A stretch of 64,000 bases of DNA from Labilithrix sp. (lineage in GTDB: Bacteria; Myxococcota_A; Polyangia; Polyangiales; Polyangiaceae), in contig JAHBWC010000001.1 in NCBI GenBank assembly GCA_019637225.1, positions 186,001-250,000 of the forward strand, written 5' to 3'. Position numbers and translations under genes: made by a program. Under the pieces are notes generated by a model. That model saw only the letters and a program-made list of their open reading frames with translations, made no database searches and was not told where the DNA came from. Below are positions 8,881 to 17,362 of this stretch, piece by piece. The stretch's first letter is position 1; every line of letters begins with the position of its first letter.

Positions 8881-9960
8881 TCATGTCCCGCCCGGCGGCA
8901 AGCCACTCGGCACGCGCTCGGGGATCGTGCGGTCGAACGTACCGTCCGAGAGCGCCTCGTAGAACGCTCGCAGATCGTCACCTCCACCGAGCGGCGGCTC
9001 GACGTCGCCCTCGAGGAGCGGCGAGGTCACTTCGAGGTTGTGATAGAAATCGATCGTCCCGTCGAGCGTCGTGACGGTGCCGTTGTGCATGTACGGCGCG
9101 GTGAGGGTGATCATGCGCAGCGAAGGCGTTCGGAACTGACCCGTTCCGTCTCCGAGATCCGGCGCGCCCGACTCCCGCACCGGTAGGCGGTGCAGCTTGA
9201 AGTCCGAGAGCATGGGGCCGGAGTGGCAGCGCGCGCACCCCTGGGCGATGAAGCCATGCATGCCGCGGATCTGGGACGCCGTCATGGCTCCATCGTCGCC
9301 GGCCATGTAGCGATCGAACGAGGTGGGCGAGGGCACCAGCGTCCGCTCGAACGCCGCGATCGCCTTCGCCAGCGTGGTCGCGGTCACGCCTTCCGCACCG
9401 AACGCTGCCCTGAATCTTGCGACGTACTCGGGGATGCCCGACAGGCGCGCCACGAGCTCGTCGAGGATCTCGTCCTCGCGGAAGGCATTGCCCCGCATCT
9501 CGAGCTCATTTTTGATCGGCCCGAGCGCCTGGGCCTCGAGTGAGGCTGTCCGGTGGTCCCAGAACATCGGCGCCGCCTCGGGCAGCGCCGCTCCGTCCAC
9601 GGTCAGTCCGTTGAAGGCGGCCCCGAGGACCGACATGGAGTTGCGTGCGACACGCGCGCCGGGGCCTGCCGCGCGCGCCGAGCCCACGCCACGACCGCCC
9701 ACGCCGACCGAGACGGCGAGCCCGTCGGTGTAGCCGAAGCTCGGATGATGACAGGTCGCGCACGCGACGTCGCGGTTGCCCGAGAGGATCGGATCCCAGA
9801 ACAATGCGCGCCCCAGCTCGACGGCTTCAGGCCGCGTCGGGTTGTCGGCCGGTGCCGGGACGGAGGTCGGCAGTGAGGAGAGCGTCTCGCTGGCCGGCGG
9901 CTTCAGAGAACACCCGATCGCGAGAAGGAGCGCGACGGAGAGGAGCCGGTGAAAGCTCAT
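8881..9960 (-). CDS. Di-haem cytochrome c peroxidase / MauG-family lipoprotein
   Basis: A 359-aa exported protein with a lipoprotein-type signal (LLLAIGC, Cys 17). Two c-type haem motifs are visible: C67-x2-C70-H71 (CATCHH) and C242-x2-C245-H246 (CARCHS), each in the expected half of a CcpA/MauG fold. 'FWDPILSGNRDVACATCHHP' and 'TPSLRMITLTAPYMHNGTVTTL' are typical of the family. The reaction is reduction of peroxide, or MauG-like oxidation of a partner protein, in the periplasm. The start overlaps the stop of the upstream barrel gene (ATGA), so the two are coupled. Confidence 0.9.
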   Translation of the reverse strand: MSFHRLLSVALLLAIGCSLKPPASETLSSLPTSVPAPADNPTRPEAVELGRALFWDPILSGNRDVACATCHHPSFGYTDGLAVSVGVGGRGVGSARAAGPGARVARNSMSVLGAAFNGLTVDGAALPEAAPMFWDHRTASLEAQALGPIKNELEMRGNAFREDEILDELVARLSGIPEYVARFRAAFGAEGVTATTLAKAIAAFERTLVPSPTSFDRYMAGDDGAMTASQIRGMHGFIAQGCARCHSGPMLSDFKLHRLPVRESGAPDLGDGTGQFRTPSLRMITLTAPYMHNGTVTTLDGTIDFYHNLEVTSPLLEGDVEPPLGGGDDLRAFYEALSDGTFDRTIPERVPSGLPPGGT

Positions 9961-10631
9961 AGCTTCACCCCGAACCAGGCCAGCGCGTAGCCGCGATGCG
10001 GGTCGGCTTCGTTCCCCATGTAGACGCTGTAGTACGACCACGGCACGACGATGTGGTCCCAGCCGAGGCCGACCTCGAAGCGTTGCACGATGCGGACACC
10101 GAGGGAGGCGTCGGCGGTGACGACGGCGCCGAAGTCGGTGGCGCTCGCCGTCCGCTCGGGGAGCACCACGCCGACGCGTTCGGCGTGGGCTGTCGTTCCG
10201 ACGCCGAGCTGCACCCACGGCGACACCGGCCATTTTGGCCACGGCATGAGCCGAACCCCGACGCCGAGCTTGGCTTGGTAGCGCTGGATGCCGTCGAAGA
10301 AGAGCGCGCCGGCCTCGCCTCGCGCGACCAGCTCCAGGCGTTGCGCGAGACGCCAACCCAACGTGACGCCTGCGAGCGGTCCCGGGTTCTCGTAGATCAA
10401 GAACATCGGGAACACTGCGCCGGCCCGCACGGTGACCTCGGGCGAGCGCAGCACGTCGAGCCTGCCGCTTCGCTGCGGCGAGTCTGCTTCTGCATGTGCC
10501 TGCCGCGTCAGGCCCATTCCCAGCAGGAGAGGCAGGGCGAAGAGGAGCCGGCCGAGTGTCCGCGCGGAGGAGGCTGCCACGAGCAACGTGCTCTCATGGC
10601 GTGCGCTGCCCAACCAGCAACTCCCGACCAT
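9957..10631 (-). CDS. Outer-membrane beta-barrel-like protein
   Basis: A 224-aa protein with a signal peptide ending around 'GLTRQAHAEA' (about residue 48). The mature part alternates aromatic and charged strands: 'VTVRAGAVFPMFLIY', 'GVTLGWRLAQRLELVARGEAG', 'AKLGVGVRLMPWP', 'VQLGVGTTAHAERVGV' and a final 'GYALAWFGVKL' that resembles a barrel-terminating strand. No enzyme motif is seen. It is first in a two-gene operon with the di-haem peroxidase (ATGA overlap). The long N-terminus suggests the real start may be further inside. Confidence 0.7.
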   Translation of the reverse strand: MVGSCWLGSARHESTLLVAASSARTLGRLLFALPLLLGMGLTRQAHAEADSPQRSGRLDVLRSPEVTVRAGAVFPMFLIYENPGPLAGVTLGWRLAQRLELVARGEAGALFFDGIQRYQAKLGVGVRLMPWPKWPVSPWVQLGVGTTAHAERVGVVLPERTASATDFGAVVTADASLGVRIVQRFEVGLGWDHIVVPWSYYSVYMGNEADPHRGYALAWFGVKL

Positions 10632-10720
10632 CTGACGTTGGGTTTCGGTGAATTGACGCTCCAGCAGGGTGAATCGTCTTGAGTTGCTGAACGCCGGAAC
10701 GGCAGCTACGACGAGACTCC

Positions 10721-11824
10721 GTGAGTCGCTCCGCTTGGTCGTATCCGACGCTTCTCACGCGACAGCGTTGGGTGGTGTGCATCGCCCTGACCCTCGGCAT
10801 CGGCCTCCTGCAGACGTACCCCGAGTTTCGCGAGGGCGAGCTCCTCTCGAGCATCATGCTTCGATTCTCGCTGTGGATCGTCGAGACACCGCTCCAGGTC
10901 TTGATCCTGTCCGCCGCGTTCGATCGCTGCGCCGAGCGGCGCCTCGCTCCGGCATGGTTCTGGGGCGTGAGCTTGTCTGTCGCCGTCGTCAGCGGCGTCC
11001 TGTTCGCGCTCGCGTTCGTGTTGCTGACCCAGGGGCTCCTGGACCTCGAGCTCGACGAGAAGGGACCGCTCTCGTATCCGCTCGCCGGAGGCTTCGGCGG
11101 CATGATGGGCGTCGTCATCGCCGGCATCTGGGGAGTCGCGTTCGTGTCGCCGCATGTGACCGAGCAAGCGCAGCGACGCGCGCTCGAGCGGGAGGAGCTG
11201 CGCCACGAGGCCGAGGAGCTCAGGGTGTCGTCGGAGCTGGCGCGATTGCGCTCGCAGCTCGAGCCGCACTTCCTCCTCAACACCCTCAACACCATCGCCG
11301 GGCTCGTGACACAGGACCCACGTGAGGCGCGCCGCTTGCTCGGCTGTCTCGGGGACCTTCTGCGCGATTCGCTCCAGGGGCAGGACGAGATGCAGACGCT
11401 CGATCGGGAGATCGCGTGGCTGAAACGTTACGCAGCGATCCTCGAGTCCCGTCACGGTGACGCGCTTCGCTTCGATTGGGACATCGCCGCCGATGTGCGA
11501 GACCTGTTGCTGCCGCAGCTGCTCCTGCAACCCTTGGTGGAGAATGCGGTCCAGCACGGTGCGCTGTGTCGAGAGAGCGGCGGCCGAGTGACCGTGCGCG
11601 CCATGCTCCGCGGGGTCGGCTCCGACGCAAAGCTCGTGTGCACGGTGACCGACAACGGTCCCGGTCTGCCACCGGAGGAACCACGCGCTGCGGCGCTCGG
11701 TCTTCGCGCCGTGCGTCGTCGACTCGAGCTCCGGTGCCTCGGTTCCGACTTCCGCCTGCAGTCTTCCAGCGAAGGAACGTCGGCGATCGTGGAGCTTCCC
11801 TTGCCCTCGGCGGAGGCCCGATGA
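10721..11824 (+). CDS. LytS-type sensor histidine kinase
   Basis: A 367-aa protein from a GTG start. Residues 1-145 hold four hydrophobic segments. A coiled coil at about 145-180 follows ('EQAQRRALEREELRHEAEEL'). The His_kinase (PF06580-type) signature 'LEPHFLLNTLN' gives phosphoacceptor His183. The ATPase part has the N box 'QPLVENAVQHG' and G box 'DNGPGLPP'. It should autophosphorylate and pass phosphate to the LytTR regulator, whose ATG overlaps its stop (ATGA). Signals sensed by this membrane domain are unknown; quorum or cell-envelope cues are typical. Confidence 0.9.
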   Translation: MSRSAWSYPTLLTRQRWVVCIALTLGIGLLQTYPEFREGELLSSIMLRFSLWIVETPLQVLILSAAFDRCAERRLAPAWFWGVSLSVAVVSGVLFALAFVLLTQGLLDLELDEKGPLSYPLAGGFGGMMGVVIAGIWGVAFVSPHVTEQAQRRALEREELRHEAEELRVSSELARLRSQLEPHFLLNTLNTIAGLVTQDPREARRLLGCLGDLLRDSLQGQDEMQTLDREIAWLKRYAAILESRHGDALRFDWDIAADVRDLLLPQLLLQPLVENAVQHGALCRESGGRVTVRAMLRGVGSDAKLVCTVTDNGPGLPPEEPRAAALGLRAVRRRLELRCLGSDFRLQSSSEGTSAIVELPLPSAEAR

Positions 11825-12600
11825 ACAGCGACAGTGGCGAGAAGCTGCGCGCGCTCGTGGTCGAGGACGAGTGGACGGCTCGCAACTACCTCGTCGAGCT
11901 CGTGAACGGCTCGGACCTGGCCCAGGTCATGGGCGCCGTCGCCTCCGCGGCGGAAGCCCGTCAGATCCTGCTCGGCGACGCGCGTCTGGCGTTCGACGTC
12001 GCCTTTCTCGACATTCGGCTCTCGGGCGGACGGAACGAGGGCCTCGAGATCGCGAAAGAGCTCGCCGCGCTGAAGAGCGCGCCACAGCTCGTGCTCGCCA
12101 CCGCGCTGAATGCACACGCGCTCGAGGCCTACAGCCTTGGAGTGGCCGACTACCTGGTCAAGCCGTTCACCGAGGAACGTGTCGAGCAATGTCTGCAGCG
12201 GCTTCGGGCGCGCCGCCCGGTGACCCCGCGCGATACGCGCCCGCTGCGCATCGCCGCGCGACGGAAGAGGAACCTGGTCTTCTTCGAGCCGGACGAGGTG
12301 TGGGCGTTCGAGGCCGCCGAGCGCCTGACTCGGGTGCACACCCCCCACGGCGTCTTCGACATCGACCTGTCGTTGTCCGCGATTGAGGCCTCGTTCGGCC
12401 GCTCGCTCGCGCGCGTCCACCGCAGCTGGCTCGTGAACGTCCAGCACATCAAGGAGCTCGAACGCGACAGCGAGACCAGGGTCTGGGTGGGGGACGGCTT
12501 GGACGGCCGCGGTCTCCACGTGCCCGTCGCCCGCGAGCGCGCGCAGCAGCTCCGCGACATGCTGCTCGCCAGCACCACGGGCTTGCGCCGCACGACTTGA
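11821..12600 (+). CDS. LytTR-family response regulator
   Basis: A 259-aa protein. The receiver domain (about 8-125) has the acidic pocket 'VVEDE', phosphoacceptor D64 in 'FLDIRL' and the conserved K114 in 'YLVKPF'. The C-terminus (about 148-252) is a LytTR DNA-binding domain: 'NLVFFEPDEVWAFEAAERLTRVHT...' and 'FGRSLARVHRSWLVNVQHIKELER'. It is the cognate partner of the overlapping LytS kinase. LytTR proteins bind paired direct repeats upstream of target genes; no obvious target site was identified in this window. Confidence 0.9.
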   Translation: MNSDSGEKLRALVVEDEWTARNYLVELVNGSDLAQVMGAVASAAEARQILLGDARLAFDVAFLDIRLSGGRNEGLEIAKELAALKSAPQLVLATALNAHALEAYSLGVADYLVKPFTEERVEQCLQRLRARRPVTPRDTRPLRIAARRKRNLVFFEPDEVWAFEAAERLTRVHTPHGVFDIDLSLSAIEASFGRSLARVHRSWLVNVQHIKELERDSETRVWVGDGLDGRGLHVPVARERAQQLRDMLLASTTGLRRTT

Positions 12601-12618
12601 AGGCGCGCATCGTCACGA

Positions 12619-12635
12619 CGCCGCCGATCGCGGCG
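12619..12635. terminator. Hairpin between convergent genes
   Basis: CGCCGC (12619-12624) and GCGGCG (12630-12635) form a 6-bp GC stem with a 5-nt loop in the 55-bp gap between the convergent LytTR gene and the Imm21-like gene. There is no T tract, so this would be a weak or Rho-assisted bidirectional terminator. Confidence 0.4.
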
Positions 12636-12655
12636 CAGTGAGCACCCTCGCGTCG

Positions 12656-14356
12656 TCAGGGAAGCAGCTTTTCGAGCAGGCCGATGGCATCGACGGACGT
12701 GCCACGGGCGAGGGGGGCCAGATCGTGGAGCAGGACGGAGGTGAACTGCCTCTTCGCAGCGTCCGAGGACTTCTTTGGAGTCCGATACTCGCGAGCCCGC
12801 GCCGTCGCGACCCGCGTCGCGGCGATCTTGCCGAGCGCTGCCAGGTCGGTGCGCGCGCTGTAGGCGTCATCGGGCAGGTCGTCCGTCGAGGCCCTCTCGT
12901 CGTCCGTCCCACCGAGCATCGCGTTCTGCCAGACGTTGCTCAGGATCCAGGCCGAGCACGCCCCCGAGCGCTGGAACAGGATCGCCGCCGACCTGGCCGC
13001 CGGGCCGCCGCTCGCGTCGGGGAGCTCCTTCGGGCGCTCGGCGTCGAGCTTCGCGCGGCATTCGTCGAGCAGCGGCCGCAGGGCAGCGAGCTCCGCGAAC
13101 GACGTCGGAGCGCTGCGCTTCCTCCATTCGTCGGCCTCGGACTCGAGCCCCGCCAGCTCGAGCCAGTACGGAGTGCCGACGGTAACGTACCAACTCATCG
13201 CGAGCTGTCCGGCGGCCGCGTAGCTCGGGCCTCCCGATCGCGACGCCAGGATGCGCGGCAAGAGCGGCAGGAGTCGCTCCTGCCTGTCGCGATCGAAGAA
13301 GTGGTTCGTGACCTGCTCGGCGACGGACTTCACGAGAGGGCGCACGACCTCGGGGGTCTCGTAGTCCCACTCCTTCGCGCGTCGCTGCTTGGGTGTCCCT
13401 CCGAGGTAGGCGAGCGCGGCGCCGAGGCTGAGCACCGGAGGCGCCGCGCCGGAGGCTCGAAGCGAGACATGCTCGAGCGCGACCGCAGCGCCGTCCTTCC
13501 ACGTCGATTTCGGAGGCGGAGGGGGCTCCGCAGACCAGAGCTTCTCGAGACCGCCGAGCGTCTCGACGTATTCGAGCTTGCTCGCGGCTTCCTCCGCGCT
13601 CGGCAGCGTGCCGCCGGTCGACGGCTTCGCCTTCGCGCCCGCTCGCTTCTCCGATCCTCGCTCGCCCTTCGGCTCTTTCGTGCCGCCGGCGCCGCTTCCC
13701 GGTCGCGGCTTCTGCCCGTAGTCGCCCACCCGGCGCAGCCGGAACGCGCGAACCATGACCCTCTCGGTGGAGCCGTCGGGATGCTTCACGTCGCCGTCGA
13801 ACTCGCTCGCCTCGAGATCGTCGACGGCGTACTCACCCGCCGGCAGGTCGATGATGAGGAACGGCTCGCCCTTCGACGGACGCGACGAGCCCTTCGCGGC
13901 GGCCGCGTCCACCGCCTTGGTGACCGTCCGGCCGTCGACCGTTCCGTGCAGGAGCACCAGGCCGCCCGCCGGGACCCTCCACCTCCGCAGCTCGAGCGGT
14001 CGGTACTTCTGCGTGAGCGCGACGCCGAGCACCGCTGCCGCGCTCTTCGCGCCCACCCACCGAACGAGGTAGCCGCCGCCGTCCGAAGGAACGAACGAGG
14101 TCCCCGCCTCTTCATGCAACACGAACACGTCGTCGTCGCCCACGCGGAAGAGGGCCCCGCTCGCGTCGATGGCTTCTTGGTAGTGCGAGTGCGAATCGGC
14201 GCACGACTCTCCGTCCTCGTCGAAGACGCCCCAATATCGGGTGAGCGACGAGCGCGGTACGATCACGCAAGGTCCGCCGTCCCCGTGGCCGACGAAGTAG
14301 AGGCCCTTGGCCTGTTCGTGATGCGCATCCGTGAGCATGACGTTGGCCTTCGGCAT
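12656..14356 (-). CDS. Uncharacterised protein with Imm21-like N-terminal domain
   Basis: A 566-aa cytoplasmic protein without signal peptide. The first ~115 residues ('LYFVGHGDGGPCVIVPRSSLTRYWG', 'SHYQEAIDASG', 'VFVLHEEAGTSFVP', 'GYLVRWVGAKSAA') resemble the Imm21 immunity-protein pattern, in which a GGP..++P motif is followed by Trp, a Tyr/Asp segment and 'LVRW'. A Gly/Lys/Pro-rich linker spans about 218-265. The C-terminal ~300 residues are helical and unassigned. No toxin gene lies beside it. The Imm21 match is from memory of the family pattern and is tentative; the coding call is firm. It lies 132 bp downstream of the monooxygenase on the same strand. Confidence 0.75.
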   Translation of the reverse strand: MPKANVMLTDAHHEQAKGLYFVGHGDGGPCVIVPRSSLTRYWGVFDEDGESCADSHSHYQEAIDASGALFRVGDDDVFVLHEEAGTSFVPSDGGGYLVRWVGAKSAAAVLGVALTQKYRPLELRRWRVPAGGLVLLHGTVDGRTVTKAVDAAAAKGSSRPSKGEPFLIIDLPAGEYAVDDLEASEFDGDVKHPDGSTERVMVRAFRLRRVGDYGQKPRPGSGAGGTKEPKGERGSEKRAGAKAKPSTGGTLPSAEEAASKLEYVETLGGLEKLWSAEPPPPPKSTWKDGAAVALEHVSLRASGAAPPVLSLGAALAYLGGTPKQRRAKEWDYETPEVVRPLVKSVAEQVTNHFFDRDRQERLLPLLPRILASRSGGPSYAAAGQLAMSWYVTVGTPYWLELAGLESEADEWRKRSAPTSFAELAALRPLLDECRAKLDAERPKELPDASGGPAARSAAILFQRSGACSAWILSNVWQNAMLGGTDDERASTDDLPDDAYSARTDLAALGKIAATRVATARAREYRTPKKSSDAAKRQFTSVLLHDLAPLARGTSVDAIGLLEKLLP

Positions 14357-14488
14357 GCGCCGATTACAGCTCGCTTCGAGCTGGACGCAAAGTCGCGATT
14401 CACTGTCCCAACGGGAAGTGCTGGTGAGGCGCTGAACGTCTTCGCCACGCTCACGCGACTTCTCGAGGGGCGTGGCGCCGTTGGTGCG

Positions 14489-15955
<1,467 letters not shown>

Positions 15956-16113
15956 GACGACGACTGTGCCGCATGACCCCTGGCTTGCCGCAAGCCCCCG
16001 TGTCTGGCATACGTTGGCAGTGGAGAGAGGCGCGAGCCGCGCTCCTCCTCGTATTCCGGGCGCGCCTCTCCCGCGGACGGCGGCGCCCCAAAATGCGGCG
16101 ATTCACGCAGCCA

Positions 16114-16165
16114 CGGGAGGCGCTACGTCGAGCGCCTCCGCGGGAGGCGCTACGTCGAGCGCCCC
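16114..16165. repeat. Tandem pair of identical hairpins
   Basis: The 23-nt unit at 16114-16136 is repeated exactly at 16141-16163. Each unit contains the inverted repeat GGCGCT-ACGTCG-AGCGCC; in the first copy the stem extends to 9 bp (GGAGGCGCT/AGCGCCTCC). The pair starts about 15 bp past the stop of the lipoprotein gene on the minus strand and may act as a double terminator or RNA-stabilising element. Confidence 0.7.
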
Positions 16166-16179
16166 CGTACGCTACGCGG

Positions 16180-16920
16180 TCAGTTCGCGTCGGGCTGGGC
16201 GATGCCGCGCCGCGTGAGCTCGCTCTTCGCGTACTCGCGGAACTTGCTGAGCGTGGGCTGCTGGCAGACGCCCGCGGCCGTGATCACCGTGACCCACTTC
16301 ACCAGGTGATCCTGGAACGAAGAGATCTGCTTGAACCCGGTGGGGCCGTTGCGAAGGTCCGTCTGGAACTGGAAAAAGCGGTACTGGAAGCCCTCGCCGT
16401 GAAGCTTCACGTACTCGGCGGGCGGGTCCTGGAGCATCTTGCGCAGGCGGTAGTAGCCCTTGGCCCAGCACTCGAGGTTCTCGGCGTTGACCGCCACCGA
16501 GCCACCGTCGTAGCTCAGCACGCGCGGGTTCGAGGTCGGCGACGAGAGCGTGCCGTATTTGTAGGTCTCGCCGTCGGCGGTCGTGCCGATCTCCCACGCG
16601 CCGAGGCCGATCTTTTCCTTCCCGAGGAGGGCTTCCTTGGGGATCGACGGGATCGCAGGGCAGCTGCTGATGTCGACGTCCGCCGCATCCATGTCCTGCC
16701 CGTCGAGGCAACGATCCTCGATGGACTTCGAGGCCGCGCCGGGGCTCTTCGGCGTCGTGTCCTCGTCGCCCGTCTCTCCAGACGCGGGATCCGTACCGTC
16801 GGCGGAGTCCTCGGGCTCGCCCTCGGCGCTCGCCGGCGGAGGAACCTTCTTGATGATGGTCTCCGTGGTGCAGCCAACCATGGGAACGGTGACGAGCAGC
16901 GCGATGAGGAGGTTTCGCAT
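16180..16920 (-). CDS. Lipoprotein of unknown function
   Basis: A 246-aa lipoprotein starting MRNLLIALLVTVPMVGC (Cys 17). The frame is open upstream, but this start gives a complete signal peptide. Residues 18-75 are an acidic Ser/Pro/Glu linker. The folded domain (about 75-246) has four Cys and a region 'ENLECWAKGYYRLRKMLQDPPAEYVKLHGEGFQYRFFQFQ'. No family is recognised. It is followed by a duplicated hairpin and then the monooxygenase; it diverges from the haem operon. Confidence 0.75.
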   Translation of the reverse strand: MRNLLIALLVTVPMVGCTTETIIKKVPPPASAEGEPEDSADGTDPASGETGDEDTTPKSPGAASKSIEDRCLDGQDMDAADVDISSCPAIPSIPKEALLGKEKIGLGAWEIGTTADGETYKYGTLSSPTSNPRVLSYDGGSVAVNAENLECWAKGYYRLRKMLQDPPAEYVKLHGEGFQYRFFQFQTDLRNGPTGFKQISSFQDHLVKWVTVITAAGVCQQPTLSKFREYAKSELTRRGIAQPDAN

Positions 16921-17362
16921 TGAGAGCCTTGTCTTCGTGAGAGAGAACCGAGCCCAGCCTTCGCTGGGGGGACGTCTACCTACATCGTGGATCGCACTCT
17001 GTCGAGGCGACAAACCCACTTTTTTCCGGCGCCCTGGTGGCGCACGGATACGACCGATCCGGCACGCGGCTTGGCGGTCGAACGTGCCGGTCACCGCGCG
17101 AGCGCACGCAGCGCGGTCGAGGCGCGACACGCGCGGCCGCCTCGGGCGCGGCGCGCGGACGGTGTGGGCGCCGTGAGGGGCGCCGAGCGCCCTCCTTCAT
17201 TTCCCTTGACTCTGACCGGATTCGACGGCAGACAGTCATATTGAAAATGGTTTTCATTTTCAATATGACGCACGCCGTCGCGCTCCCGAGCGCGGCGCTG
17301 CTTGCACGGACCGAGACGGCCTTCGTGGACGACATCGTTCGCGGACAAGGCCGCTCGGCGTC
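16921..17362. other. Intergenic region between lipoprotein gene and haem operon
   Basis: A 442-bp divergent intergenic region. It holds the Fur-type palindrome (17237-17267), a candidate promoter overlapping it, and a weak 33-codon ORF (17265-17366). A TTGACT at 17206-17211 could be a second -35 but has no good -10 partner. Nothing else is recognised in 16921-17200. Confidence 0.6.
17237..17267. promoter_or_regulatory. Fur-box-like palindrome upstream of haem-uptake operon
   Basis: CATATTGAAAATG (17237-17249), a 5-nt centre GTTTT, then CATTTTCAATATG (17255-17267) form a perfect 13-bp inverted repeat. The core TGAAAATGGTTTTCATTTTCA fits overlapping Fur 7-1-7 half-sites. It is a conspicuous AT-rich island in GC-rich DNA. 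TTGAAA (17241-17246) and TATGAC (17264-17269) are 17 bp apart and could be the -35/-10 pair, so bound Fur would block the promoter under iron-replete conditions. Confidence 0.8.
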
